Part shown: positions 33,567-45,964 of the stretch, piece after piece
Position numbering within the stretch: the first letter of the stretch is position 1
Layout: the number at the start of each line of letters is the position of its first letter
Origin: Lentzea tibetensis
GTDB lineage: Bacteria; Actinomycetota; Actinomycetes; Mycobacteriales; Pseudonocardiaceae
DNA length: 64,000 nucleotides
Reading direction: 5' to 3'
NCBI RefSeq assembly: GCF_007845675.1
Contig: NZ_VOBR01000004.1
Span: 62,001 to 126,000, forward strand
Notes under the pieces: generated by a model
Told to the model about the DNA's origin: nothing
The model's database searches: none
What the model saw: only the letters and a program-made list of their open reading frames with translations
Program-made: the position numbers and the translations under genes

Positions 33567-34723
33567 CACTGCCCCTTCATCTCGGGCGGCACGAAGCCGT
33601 CCTTCTTGGGATACGTCTGGGTTTCCACGGCGTGCACGATGAGCCGTTGCTTGTCGGAGAACCGCGGGTGGCACGTGGTGAGCGTCAGCAGCCTGGCCTG
33701 CTGCTCGACCGGCACGGCGTCGCCCTTCGCGTACGGGACGGCGCTGATCACCTCGCCCTGGGTGGGCGCGACGATCTCCTGGCCGACGGTCTTCGCGTAC
33801 GCGTCGCCCAGCGTCGTCTGCAGCGGCGAGATGCCGGCGCACTCGGGTGTCTTCGCCTTGCCCTCGGCGCCCCAGCCGGCAACCTCGCCGCGCATCGGCA
33901 GCACGCGGTAGACGAACCACTGGGTCTGGGTCTCGACGACGATCGCGTCGCACGAGCCGAGCAGGTCGAGGTCGTTGAACGGCGCGCCCTTGCCGACGCG
34001 GTGGCCCGCGATCGCGAAGTTGCCGTTCTCGCCGGGCTGGGCGGTGCCGATGTAGTGGCCGGGACCGACTTCCAAGTGCTTGTCCGAGGTGCCCTCGACG
34101 ATCGAGAAACCCCAGTCCTCGCCGAAGACCGGGATGTACATCTTCGCGAACGCCTTGCCCTCGATGAGGTTCAGCTTCTGCTGGCGCTGCGGGTCGACGG
34201 GCGGCGGCTCGACGGTGTTCGAGCCCCATTCGCTGTCGAGCGCGAGCGTCGCGTCCTGCTGCTTGCCCGCGGAGATCAGGTCGGTGACGTAGACCTCGTA
34301 GACGACGAAGAGGAGCACGACGAGGCCGGCGGTGATGAGCAGTTCGCCGATGCCGCGCACGGTCTTGCGCACGGGGCCGTCCGGCGGCAGCTCGGGCTTC
34401 TCGTCTTCCTCGTAGTAATCGTCGTCGTCGTAGTCGTATTCATCGTCGATGCGAGGAATGACCTCGGTCGGCGCGTCGACGGGCATCGGACGCGGCCGGG
34501 GAGGCGGCATGGGCCTGCGCGGCGGGGGCTGCGGAAGGTTGCCCGACAACGTGTTCGTGTACTGCGTGGCGTCCGCGGGTGGAGGTGCCGGCCTCGGGGG
34601 CGGTCCACCTTGGAGTCGCTGCAGGTCATCACGGCGGGGCGCCGGACGCCGGGGAGGCGGCTGGTGGGGTCCCGAGCTCACCTGAGAACCTCCGGACAGA
34701 ATGTGAACGGGCCGGGTCTGCAT
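33566..34723 (-). CDS. class E sortase
   Basis: The protein has 385 residues: a long disordered N-terminus rich in Pro and Arg, an acidic patch (about 90-108), one membrane helix (about 127-147, LLITAGLVVLLFVVYEVYV) and a sortase domain. The active site is His in FAIAGHRVGKG, Cys in LTLTTCHPRF and the Arg after it. Class E sortases anchor LAxTG proteins to peptidoglycan in high-GC actinobacteria. The ATG at 34723 is used; an extended cytoplasmic tail of about 120 residues is long for the family. Confidence 0.9.
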   Translation of the reverse strand: MQTRPVHILSGGSQVSSGPHQPPPRRPAPRRDDLQRLQGGPPPRPAPPPADATQYTNTLSGNLPQPPPRRPMPPPRPRPMPVDAPTEVIPRIDDEYDYDDDDYYEEDEKPELPPDGPVRKTVRGIGELLITAGLVVLLFVVYEVYVTDLISAGKQQDATLALDSEWGSNTVEPPPVDPQRQQKLNLIEGKAFAKMYIPVFGEDWGFSIVEGTSDKHLEVGPGHYIGTAQPGENGNFAIAGHRVGKGAPFNDLDLLGSCDAIVVETQTQWFVYRVLPMRGEVAGWGAEGKAKTPECAGISPLQTTLGDAYAKTVGQEIVAPTQGEVISAVPYAKGDAVPVEQQARLLTLTTCHPRFSDKQRLIVHAVETQTYPKKDGFVPPEMKGQ

Positions 34724-34818
34724 AGTGGTTCGCTGACCACGTCGGCTACGTTAACGTGTCCATGTAGTAGTGGACGTAAACTAGCGTCACACGGGGATCC
34801 ACGTCAGGCGAGGACAGC

Positions 34819-35085
34819 ATGCCCAAGTCGAAGGTCCGGAAGAAGGCGGTCTACACCGCACCCACTGACCGCCGCACGCCGGTGAAGGTCAAGGCGGCGG
34901 GTCCGTCACATCCGGTCTACATCGCGGTCATGCTCGGCATGATGCTGCTCGGTCTCGCATGGCTCGTGGTCAACTACATCGCGGCCGAGAAGATCCCGTT
35001 CATGCTGGAGCTCGGCCCGTGGAACTTCGCGATCGGCTTCGCGTTGATGATCATCGGCCTGTTGATGACCATGCGGTGGCGGTAG
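34819..35085 (+). CDS. crgA: cell division protein CrgA
   Basis: The protein has 88 residues: a basic N-terminus [13 protein letters not shown], then two membrane helices ([20 protein letters not shown] and [16 protein letters not shown]) joined by [14 protein letters not shown]. This is the full CrgA signature. CrgA interacts with FtsZ, FtsQ, PBPs and CwsA at the septum and affects timing of division in filamentous actinobacteria. ATG at 34819; a terminator hairpin follows. Confidence 0.95.
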   Translation: MPKSKVRKKAVYTAPTDRRTPVKVKAAGPSHPVYIAVMLGMMLLGLAWLVVNYIAAEKIPFMLELGPWNFAIGFALMIIGLLMTMRWR

Positions 35086-35111
35086 CCCGCAATCACCAGA
35101 AGTAAATGGTC

Positions 35112-35136
35112 GGCCCGGACGTACACCGTCCGGGCC
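35112..35136 (+). terminator. terminator of crgA
   Basis: GGCCCGGAC (35112-35120) and GTCCGGGCC (35128-35136) form a perfect nine-base-pair stem with a seven-base loop, followed by a T-rich stretch (GTCCTTTGTTC). Confidence 0.85.
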
Positions 35137-35209
35137 GTCCTTTGTTCTCCAGGGGTTTACCCCGTTCATCTGAGTGTCACCGAAGCACACGGCTGTAAGT
35201 CATCCCCAC

Positions 35210-35280
35210 TGGGGACAACTCCTGTGGACAACTTTGCGCGATATTGCACAAGCGCCGGTCCGGCCGTTCAGTTGTCCACA
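35210..35280. promoter_or_regulatory. three DnaA-box-like sites between crgA and the PH-domain gene
   Basis: TGGGGACAA (35210-35218), TGTGGACAA (35223-35231) and TTGTCCACA (35272-35280) lie in an A/T-richer gap (GATATTGCACAA in the middle). The last two are exact matches to the high-GC DnaA box in opposite orientations. The site is 14 kb from oriC. DnaA binding is inferred. Confidence 0.55.
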
Positions 35281-35304
35281 TTCCGATAAGGGACACTCGA
35301 CGGT

Positions 35305-35700
35305 GTGACACGCACCTGGTCCACCCCGGCCCCGGCCATCGCCGCCGCTTGGGCGCTCGCCGCAGTGCTCGCGCTGGCCGCGTTCCTCGCCGATGACAAC
35401 GCCGGACGCCTCCTGCTCGGCCTGGCCGCGGTGCTGGCGGGCGCACTGGCCGCGTTCGGCTCCGTCGCACGTCCGCGCCTCGCGGTCGACGACACGGGCA
35501 TGACCGTGCGGGGTCTCACCGGCTCGCGGCACCTGCCGTGGCACCGGGTGAAGGTGAAGCTGACCCGGACCCGCAGGCTCGGCAGGGAGTCCACCTCGCT
35601 GGAGCTGGACGCCGAGGAGCACCTCTTCGTGCTGACGCGGCTGGACCTCGGCGCCGATCCGGAAGAAGTCGCCGAGGTCCTGCACGCATTGCGTCCTTAG
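35305..35700 (+). CDS. PH domain-containing membrane protein
   Basis: The protein has 131 residues: two N-terminal helices (about 10-28 and 35-52), then a small bacterial PH-like domain (RPRLAVDDTGMTVRGLTGSR and LELDAEEHLFVLTRLDLG). It matches the Rv0010c-type protein that neighbours crgA and ppiA in mycobacteria. GTG at 35305 after a weak ribosome site. The stop overlaps the convergent rhomboid gene by four bases. Function unknown. Confidence 0.82.
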   Translation: MTRTWSTPAPAIAAAWALAAVLALAAFLADDNAGRLLLGLAAVLAGALAAFGSVARPRLAVDDTGMTVRGLTGSRHLPWHRVKVKLTRTRRLGRESTSLELDAEEHLFVLTRLDLGADPEEVAEVLHALRP

Positions 35701-36632
35701 CGGCGCACCAGACAAGCGGTGTCGCCATCACCGGTCGGCACCACGATGATGTTCTGGTCGATCAGGGCGGAATTTCGCGTCACGACCACAATCGCCAGCA
35801 GCACGAGGATCGCCACCACCGCGGACAGCTGCCACGCGTTGCGCTGCTTCGCGGGCGGGTAGACCATCCCGGCGGTGAGCAGGCCGCCGACGACCAGGCC
35901 GCCGAGGTGCCCCAGCAGCGAGATGCCCGGCACCAGGACGCTGATCAGCACGTTGATGCCGATCGTGGTGAGCGCGGGTGTGAGGCTCAGCTTGAGCCGC
36001 AGCAGCACCGCGAGCAACCCGCCCATCAGGCCGAACACCGCACCGGACGCGCCCGCGGTCTCGCCGCAGATCGTGCCGAACGTGTACGCGGCCGCACTGC
36101 CGCCGAGCAACGCCATCACGTAGACGCCGACGTAGCGGAGCCTGCCGAGCACAGGTTCGAGCTCACGGCCGAGCAGCCACAGCGCCAGCATGTTCAGCGC
36201 GAGGTGGGCCGGGCCGAAGTGCAGGAACCCGGCGGTGAACAGCCGCCACCACTCGCCGTTCGCGACCGAGGGCGGGAACAGGCTCCACGAGTGGAAGAGC
36301 TGGGACGTGTAGTTGGTGCCGATGCCTTGGGCCTGCACGGCCGTCGCGACGAACACGAGCACGTTCAGGCCCACGAGTGCGGGCGTGACGACGAGCTTCG
36401 TGCTCAGCTCCGCACCCGCGATCGTGCGAACCCGGCGCACGGTGCGCTGCCCTTCGCGGACGCAGTCGACGCACTGGTAGCCGACTGACGCCTCGCGGAG
36501 GCACTCCGGGCAGGCCGGACGGTCGCAACGGGTGCAACGCAGCCCGGTGGGCCGGTCGGAATGACGTGCGCATGCCGGAAGTTCCGGTTGCGCTCCGACC
36601 GGCTCACCAGGTGGAACCGGGTAGTTGGTCAC
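35697..36632 (-). CDS. rhomboid family intramembrane serine protease
   Basis: The protein has 311 residues. An N-terminal B-box-like zinc region (CARHSDRPTGLRCTRCDRPA, then CPECLREASVGYQCVDCV) precedes six membrane helices with the rhomboid features FTAGFLHFGPAHLALNMLAL, the catalytic Ser in GASGAVFGLMG and the catalytic His in GHLGGLVVG. It cleaves membrane protein helices. The GTG start overlaps the upstream cyclophilin stop (GTGA), so the two are coupled. Confidence 0.93.
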   Translation of the reverse strand: MTNYPVPPGEPVGAQPELPACARHSDRPTGLRCTRCDRPACPECLREASVGYQCVDCVREGQRTVRRVRTIAGAELSTKLVVTPALVGLNVLVFVATAVQAQGIGTNYTSQLFHSWSLFPPSVANGEWWRLFTAGFLHFGPAHLALNMLALWLLGRELEPVLGRLRYVGVYVMALLGGSAAAYTFGTICGETAGASGAVFGLMGGLLAVLLRLKLSLTPALTTIGINVLISVLVPGISLLGHLGGLVVGGLLTAGMVYPPAKQRNAWQLSAVVAILVLLAIVVVTRNSALIDQNIIVVPTGDGDTACLVRR

Positions 36633-37177
36633 GCCCGCTCGATCGAGACCCGCTCGATCTTGATGTCGGTGACGGGACGGTCGCCTGCACCGGTCGCCGC
36701 GGCGCCGATCGCGTCGACGACGTTGCGCGAGTCCTGGTCGGCCACCTCACCGAAGATGGTGTGCTTGAAGTTCAGCCAGGTGGTCGGCGCGACGGTGATG
36801 AAGAACTGCGAGCCGTTCGTGTTGGGGCCCGCGTTCGCCATCGCCAGCAGGTAAGGGCGGTTGAACTGCAGTTCGGGGTGGAACTCGTCGGCGAAGCGGT
36901 AGCCGGGGCCACCGCGGCCGGTTCCGGTCGGGTCACCGGTCTGCAGCATGAAGCCCTCGATCACCCGGTGGAACAGGGTGCCGTCGTAGAACGGGCCGGA
37001 CGCACCGCCCGAGGCGTTCTTATCGCTGTAGTCCTTGGAGCCCTCGGCGAGCCCGACGAAGTTCGCCACCGTCTTGGGGGCGTGGTCGGGGAACAGGATG
37101 AGCCGGATGTCGCCCTGCGTGGTGTGCAGGGTCGCCGTCACCTTGGTCCCGACGAAGGATTCGTTGCTGTCAGCCAC
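36629..37177 (-). CDS. ppiA: peptidyl-prolyl cis-trans isomerase (cyclophilin)
   Basis: The protein is a cyclophilin of about 182 residues: HTTQGDIRLILFPDHAPKTV, FHRVIEGFMLQTGDPTGTGR and NTNGSQFFITV carry the active-site Arg, Phe and Gln. It is cytoplasmic, with no signal peptide. The start is uncertain: GTG at 37177 (VADSNESFVG) follows GGGGG, with an in-frame ATG at 37186 and GTG at 37198 as alternatives. It is coupled to the rhomboid gene, the standard actinobacterial order near gyrA. Confidence 0.93.
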   Translation of the reverse strand: MADSNESFVGTKVTATLHTTQGDIRLILFPDHAPKTVANFVGLAEGSKDYSDKNASGGASGPFYDGTLFHRVIEGFMLQTGDPTGTGRGGPGYRFADEFHPELQFNRPYLLAMANAGPNTNGSQFFITVAPTTWLNFKHTIFGEVADQDSRNVVDAIGAAATGAGDRPVTDIKIERVSIERA

Positions 37178-37272
37178 GACCCCCATCGTGCCATCCACGG
37201 GCAGGAATGTTCAGGAAGGGGCAGGATGGGTACTTCAGGAACATCACTGGCTGACAACTCGTGGAGCACAGG

Positions 37273-37848
37273 ATGGATGAGGTGGACGTCATGACCCGCG
37301 CCGGGGAGTCCGTAGGCAAGGCGGTGGGCACCGGCCTGAAGGCAGCCCGCCAGGGTGTCGTTCGTGCTGGTCACGCCGCTGAGCACAAGCTCGCCGAACG
37401 CGGAGTGACGACCGACCAGCTCCGCGGCGTGCTCGTCGACAAGGCCGACGTGCTGATGGGCAAGGCCGAAGAGGTGGAGAAGCAGACGCGACGCGCCCGG
37501 AAGCGTCTCGCGAAGAAGAGCCACAAGGCCCGCGCGGAGCTGCTGAGCCGGGCGGAAGAGGTGCGCAAGGAGGTCCGCAAGGCGGCCAAGGGCGCCCGCA
37601 AGGACGCCAAGGCGCGCGCCAAGGAGATCCGCAAGGCCGCGGCCGGGCTGACGGAGGGCACGCCGAGGCGTCGCCGCCGCTGGCCGTGGGTGCTCGGCCT
37701 GCTGATCGCGATCGGTGCCGCCGGGTACGTCGCGCTCACGCGCCGCCCCCAGGAGATCCACCTGCAGGACGACGAGACGCCTGCGGCCGACGAGACCGCG
37801 GAGTTCGCCCGCAACGGGCAGACGCCGGCGCGTGAGCCCGTTCAGTAA
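37273..37848 (+). CDS. helical, Lys/Arg/Ala-rich protein with C-terminal membrane helix
   Basis: The protein has 191 residues. The first 135 form a long, strongly basic amphipathic helix or coiled coil (AEEVEKQTRRARKRLAKKSH, SRAEEVRKEVRKAAKGARKD), followed by RRRRRWPWVLGLLIAIGAAG, a single membrane helix, and an acidic tail. The orientation should be cytoplasmic coil, helix, short external tail. The ATG at 37273 has GGAG six bases upstream; GTG 37261 and ATG 37291 are alternatives. It resembles actinobacterial DUF5324-type proteins; that assignment is tentative. It overlaps the convergent lipoprotein gene by seven bases. Confidence 0.7.
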   Translation: MDEVDVMTRAGESVGKAVGTGLKAARQGVVRAGHAAEHKLAERGVTTDQLRGVLVDKADVLMGKAEEVEKQTRRARKRLAKKSHKARAELLSRAEEVRKEVRKAAKGARKDAKARAKEIRKAAAGLTEGTPRRRRRWPWVLGLLIAIGAAGYVALTRRPQEIHLQDDETPAADETAEFARNGQTPAREPVQ

Positions 37849-38381
37849 CCGAGCTTGAGGTTCCCGATCGCGGTCTCCGCGATCCGCCGAGCCTTGATCG
37901 TCTGCTTCTGGTTGGTCGTCACCACGACAGCGGCGCCGTCCTTCGCAACCGCGTAGACGGCGCCGTTCGCCGTCGCCATGTAGCTGCCCTTCCAGCCCGC
38001 GGGCACGGTCGCCTCGTTGGACTGGTCGACCGGCGCGGCCTCGTCGACGAGCGTCTTGGCGATCTTCTTGTCACCCACGTAGACGCGTACGGTCAGTTGG
38101 ATTTCGGTGGCGTTGGCGTAGAAGAAACACGCCGGGTGCGGCTGATCGGTCGACAGCATCGTCTTCCGCACCAGTTGACCGTTGGCCTCGGCGACGAACT
38201 TCGTGTCCAGGTACGGACAGGTCCCATCCTTCGCAGGCTCCGGCTTGGCAGGCACCGTCGGTGCCGCACTCGTCGTTGTCGCAGGTCGGGGCGCTGATTC
38301 CGCGCTCGGTGCGCCTTGATGCTCGGTGGTGCCGCACGCGGCGAGAATTCCGAGCAACGGCAGCAGCAGGGCTCGTTTCAT
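37842..38381 (-). CDS. DUF2020-like lipoprotein
   Basis: The protein has 179 residues. The signal peptide MKRALLLPLLGILAACG has the lipobox LAAC, so it is a membrane-anchored lipoprotein. A Pro/Thr/Ala-rich spacer leads to a domain beginning GTCPYLDTKFVAEANGQLVR with a second Cys in HPACFFYANATE, likely a disulfide. This fits the actinobacterial DUF2020 domain. Start chosen at ATG 38381 because it gives a proper signal peptide; a TTG at 38396 is in frame. Function unknown. Confidence 0.78.
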   Translation of the reverse strand: MKRALLLPLLGILAACGTTEHQGAPSAESAPRPATTTSAAPTVPAKPEPAKDGTCPYLDTKFVAEANGQLVRKTMLSTDQPHPACFFYANATEIQLTVRVYVGDKKIAKTLVDEAAPVDQSNEATVPAGWKGSYMATANGAVYAVAKDGAAVVVTTNQKQTIKARRIAETAIGNLKLGY

Positions 38382-38474
38382 AGGAGCAACAGTCAACCAG
38401 ATTCCGCTACGTGAACTTCATGAGGCACCGTTACATTGGTCTATACCTTTCCCCTGCATGGAAGGAACAGACCC

Positions 38475-38894
38475 GTGAAGTTCTTCGAGAGCCGCAGAGA
38501 TCACGCGTTAGCCCTGTTCCGCATCGTCGTGGGCCTGCTCTTCGTGATCCACGGCGCCCAGAAGGTGTTCGGACTTTTCACGACCAAAGCGGCGGTCCCG
38601 ATCACGCAGTGGCCCGGTGGTCCCGCCGGCCTGATCGAGCTGGTCGGCGGGACGCTGGTGTTGATCGGCCTCGGCACGCGGTGGGCTGCCCTGCTCAGCT
38701 CCGGCGCGATGGCGTACGCCTACTTCGTCGTGCACCAGCCGAAGGGGTTGCTGCCGATCGCCAACGGAGGCGAGCTGGCCGCGATCTACAGCTGGGCGTT
38801 CCTGCTGATCGCTTTCATGGGCGCGGGTGCGTGGTCGATCGACCATCTCCTGGCGTCGCGCAAGACGCCTCAGCGGGAACCACAGCCGGCCTGA
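38475..38894 (+). CDS. DoxX family membrane protein
   Basis: The protein has 139 residues and four membrane helices: FRIVVGLLFVIHGAQKVFGL, then GLIELVGGTLVLIGLGTRWA, then AMAYAYFVVHQPKGLLPIANGGE and a final helix. This is the DoxX pattern, seen in redox and thiol stress proteins. The GTG at 38475 has GGAAGGA about eight bases upstream. A terminator follows directly. Confidence 0.9.
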   Translation: MKFFESRRDHALALFRIVVGLLFVIHGAQKVFGLFTTKAAVPITQWPGGPAGLIELVGGTLVLIGLGTRWAALLSSGAMAYAYFVVHQPKGLLPIANGGELAAIYSWAFLLIAFMGAGAWSIDHLLASRKTPQREPQPA

Positions 38895-38904
38895 CAATGA
38901 CAAA

Positions 38905-38931
38905 GGCTCGCGCCCTCTTCGGGCGCGAGCC
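38905..38931. terminator. terminator between doxX and tRNA-Ala
   Basis: GGCTCGCGCCC (38905-38915) and GGGCGCGAGCC (38921-38931) form a perfect 11-base-pair stem with loop TCTTC. It serves doxX from the left and the tRNA-Ala transcript from the right (minus strand tail CTTTGTCATT). Confidence 0.88.
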
Positions 38932-38940
38932 TCTATTACG

Positions 38941-39013
38941 TGGAGACGAGGGGAATCGAACCCCTAACCCCCGCCTTGCAAAGGCGGTGCTCTGCCAATT
39001 GAGCTACGTCCCC
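38941..39013 (-). tRNA. tRNA-Ala (TGC)
   Basis: The minus strand folds into a standard tRNA: acceptor GGGGACG with CGTCTCC, which includes the G3-U70 pair that identifies alanine tRNAs, anticodon loop TTTGCAA giving TGC, and T-arm AGGGGTTCGATTCCCCT. The discriminator is A; CCA is not encoded. Confidence 0.96.
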
Positions 39014-39042
39014 GCAACGGGGGCGGCAGACCGCCCTCGTCG

Positions 39043-39162
39043 TCACTCCGTGGGAGCGGTGGCCTCGCGCCACAGGTCAGCGTCGGCCTTCGCCGAACGG
39101 CTGCGCTTGACGAAGAACAGGACCGCACCGGCTACGGCGACGAGCGCGATGATCTTCTTCAC
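39043..39162 (-). CDS. DLW-39 family protein (39 aa)
   Basis: The protein has 39 residues: VKKIIALVAVAGAVLFFVKR, then SRSAKADADLWREATAPTE. One membrane helix is followed by the conserved Asp-Leu-Trp that names the DLW-39 family; the length of exactly 39 residues also fits. GTG at 39162 with AAGGGG about six bases upstream. It lies between tRNA-Ile and tRNA-Ala, the usual place in actinobacteria. Function unknown; it is easily missed because of its size. Confidence 0.9.
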   Translation of the reverse strand: MKKIIALVAVAGAVLFFVKRSRSAKADADLWREATAPTE

Positions 39163-39275
39163 AACTTCCCCTTCAAGTCTGTTGCCCCAACCCAGAGCCA
39201 CCATACCTGGAACGGCTTGGGTGTTGGGGGCTGAGCCCCCGTGGGAGTAACCACGATGGTCGATAAAGAACCGAG

Positions 39276-39349
39276 TGGGCCTAGGAGGACTTGAACCTCC
39301 GACCTCTTCATTATCAGTGAAGCGCTCTAACCGCCTGAGCTATAGGCCC
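39276..39349 (-). tRNA. tRNA-Ile (GAT)
   Basis: The minus strand folds as a tRNA: acceptor GGGCCTA with TAGGCCC, D-arm with GGCGGTTAGAGC, anticodon stem CTTCA/TGAAG with loop CTGATAA giving GAT, and T-arm GGAGGTTCAAGTCCTCC. Discriminator A. It lies downstream of gyrA and the DUF3566 gene, as usual in actinobacteria. Confidence 0.96.
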
Positions 39350-39412
39350 TCGGGGCAACGCAGAGAACCTTACAACAAGTGCCTGCGCTGCCCCAAATCG
39401 GGTGGTCTCAGA

Positions 39413-40507
39413 TCACTCCCGCTCGGAAAGCGTGAGCTCGAGGCCGCCCGCCAGGTCGGCGGACACGTTGTAGACGAACGCGCCGACGGTGGCGAGTGCG
39501 GTGAACAGCACGATGTTGACGGCTCCGATGATCGCGGAGACGCCGAACACGCGACCGGCGCTGATGAGCGGTTCGCCGGTCGGCTCGCTCGACTGGAGCA
39601 GGTCGTTCGCCGTGCTGTTGATCTTGTCCCAGACACCCATGCCGTGCAGCACGCCGTAGAGGACGCCGACCGCGACGAGCCAGACGAAGAACAGCGCGAC
39701 GCCGAGCACGAGTGCCAGCTTCAGCACCGACCACGGGTCGACGCGCTTGATCTGGAGGCTGGCGCGGCGCGGGCCGCGGCCGGGACGGCGGGCGCTGGGC
39801 GTGGCGGCCGCGGGACGGCCGTTGGTGCCCAGGTTGACCGACGTGCGGCTGCCGAGGCCGAGTGCGGACGCGGCCGTGCCGGTGACGACCGGCCGGGCGA
39901 CCGAGACGGTGTCCGGCTCGTGCGCCGGGTAGCCGCCGCGGTCCGGGTCGGTCGACGGGTAGGCGGGCGACTCGGCCGCCTGGCCCGACGGCACACCGGA
40001 GATCGGCGGGATCGACGCGACCGGAGCCTCGTACGCCGCGGCGTCGCTGGTGACGCGCTGCCACGGCGGCGGGGCCGCCGCGACGACGTCGGGTTCCTCG
40101 ACGACCGGCGCGACGGGCTGGACCGCCGCCGCCTTCGCCTGGTCCTCGACCGTGACGGGCTTGTCGACCTTCACGGTCTTCTCGTCCGCCTTCGGCTCGA
40201 CCTTCGGTTCCACCTTGGGCTCGGCTTTGGGCTCGACCTTGGCCTCGGTCTTGACCTCGGGGGTCTTGACCTCGACCGTGGCCTGCGGCTCAGCCTCCGC
40301 CTTCGGCTCGTCCTTCTTCACGGGAGGAGGACCGGGCTTGGCCTGAGTCGCGGCGGGCGGGGTGACCGGCTTCGTGACCTGCTCAGCTTTGTCTCCACCC
40401 GAGGGCGCCGACTCGGCCTGTTTCTCCGCAGGCTTCGGCGGCGTCGGCTTGGTGATCACCGCGGTCTTGTCCGCGTCCCGACCTTTCGGGTTCTCGGGTG
40501 GAGTCAC
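39413..40507 (-). CDS. DUF3566 domain-containing membrane protein
   Basis: The protein has 364 residues. The first 240 are disordered and rich in Pro, Lys, Glu and Val, with repeats of the type VEPKAEPKVEPK. The C-terminal DUF3566 part starts ASLQIKRVDPWSVLKLALVL and has two membrane helices (about 262-285 and 322-345). GTG at 40507. It follows gyrA on the same strand by 26 bases, the standard order. Function unknown; related proteins are linked to the cell envelope. Confidence 0.88.
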   Translation of the reverse strand: MTPPENPKGRDADKTAVITKPTPPKPAEKQAESAPSGGDKAEQVTKPVTPPAATQAKPGPPPVKKDEPKAEAEPQATVEVKTPEVKTEAKVEPKAEPKVEPKVEPKADEKTVKVDKPVTVEDQAKAAAVQPVAPVVEEPDVVAAAPPPWQRVTSDAAAYEAPVASIPPISGVPSGQAAESPAYPSTDPDRGGYPAHEPDTVSVARPVVTGTAASALGLGSRTSVNLGTNGRPAAATPSARRPGRGPRRASLQIKRVDPWSVLKLALVLGVALFFVWLVAVGVLYGVLHGMGVWDKINSTANDLLQSSEPTGEPLISAGRVFGVSAIIGAVNIVLFTALATVGAFVYNVSADLAGGLELTLSERE

Positions 40508-40533
40508 GAGCTGTCCTTAGCCTCTCGTCCGCA

Positions 40534-43071
<2,538 letters not shown>

Positions 43072-43121
43072 GGTTCTTGTTTCCTCTTCGCCAGCCGTGG
43101 ATGTCTAGGGGAAGGACGAAC

Positions 43122-45134
<2,013 letters not shown>

Positions 45135-45319
45135 TTAATGGTGACGCTCCCCTCGATTCTACCGGGGCACCCCGACAGGATGCCGTCTAGGACACCCCTG
45201 ATTTGGTCACAGAAGCCCGGAAGTGGACGAAGATGGGTCAGGGCGGCTGCCAACGGGGTTGAAATCCGCTGGTGAACGCTCATCGCGCCGCAGAATCGCC
45301 GCTGAGACGCGCGAGTCCC

Positions 45320-45964
45320 TCACCCGTACGTATCGCGTGGGCCGCGCCCGGAAACGTGCCTGGGACCGTGTCGCCAGCTCGGCGCGTCGGGACCCTTGAT
45401 CCTGAGCTTCTTGACGATGCCGTGACCAACGCCGGCCGCGATGCGCTTGAGCAGTTCCCTCTGCAGCAGGCGCAGCTGAGTGGCCCACGCCGTCGAGTCG
45501 GCCTGAACCGTCAGTTCCCCGTCACTGAGCGCGATCGGTTTCGCGTGCTCGGCGACGTCCTCTCCGACCAGTTTGGCCCATCGACCGAACACTTGGCCAC
45601 CCTGCAGACGTTCGGTCCAGCCGCGGTCGACGGCCATCCGCGAGGCGACCCTGCCCAGCGGCTGTGGATCGCGGTCGTCTGGCCCGGCACCCGACCAGCG
45701 ACGCCGGCGACGGCCCTGCGGCCGCCCCTTGGACCTGCTGCCGGGGACCTGCCCGCGTGCCTTCGCGCTGGCCTTGGCCGCCTCGAGTGCTGCCCGTGCG
45801 AGGTCGGATCCACGGAGTGGTTCACCCTCAGGTGTGTGTGAACCTGTGGACAAGTCCGCTTTTGTGACGGAGTTATCCACATCATCCACAGGGTTGTCCC
45901 CAGATGTGCGATGAGACACACCCGATGGGGGGACTTCGTCAGACACGTCGTACCTCCCCGCCAT
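45320..45964 (-). CDS. DciA-like DUF721 protein
   Basis: The protein has 214 residues: a disordered N-terminus of about 110 residues and a C-terminal DUF721 domain ([50 protein letters not shown]) with the KH-like fold of DciA, the helicase operator of bacteria lacking DnaC/DnaI. It probably helps load DnaB at the nearby origin. The start overlaps recF by 26 bases; GTG 45946 is an alternative. Its N-terminal coding DNA contains a cluster of DnaA boxes. Confidence 0.85.
   Translation of the reverse strand: MAGRYDVSDEVPPSGVSHRTSGDNPVDDVDNSVTKADLSTGSHTPEGEPLRGSDLARAALEAAKASAKARGQVPGSRSKGRPQGRRRRRWSGAGPDDRDPQPLGRVASRMAVDRGWTERLQGGQVFGRWAKLVGEDVAEHAKPIALSDGELTVQADSTAWATQLRLLQRELLKRIAAGVGHGIVKKLRIKGPDAPSWRHGPRHVSGRGPRDTYG
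45845..45902. promoter_or_regulatory. four DnaA boxes inside the dciA coding sequence
   Basis: TGTGGACAA (45845-45853), TTATCCACA (45873-45881), TCATCCACA (45882-45890) and TTGTCCCCA (45894-45902) lie within 58 bases. The first is an exact high-GC DnaA box and the second the E. coli consensus. They encode residues [19 protein letters not shown] of the disordered DciA N-terminus. Confidence 0.6.

Noticed and set aside
39222-39242. GGGGGCTGAGCCCCC considered as a terminator before tRNA-Ile
   Set aside because: The stem would have at most five pairs with a tiny loop and no T-run; its position between tRNA-Ile and DLW-39 gives no clear need for it.
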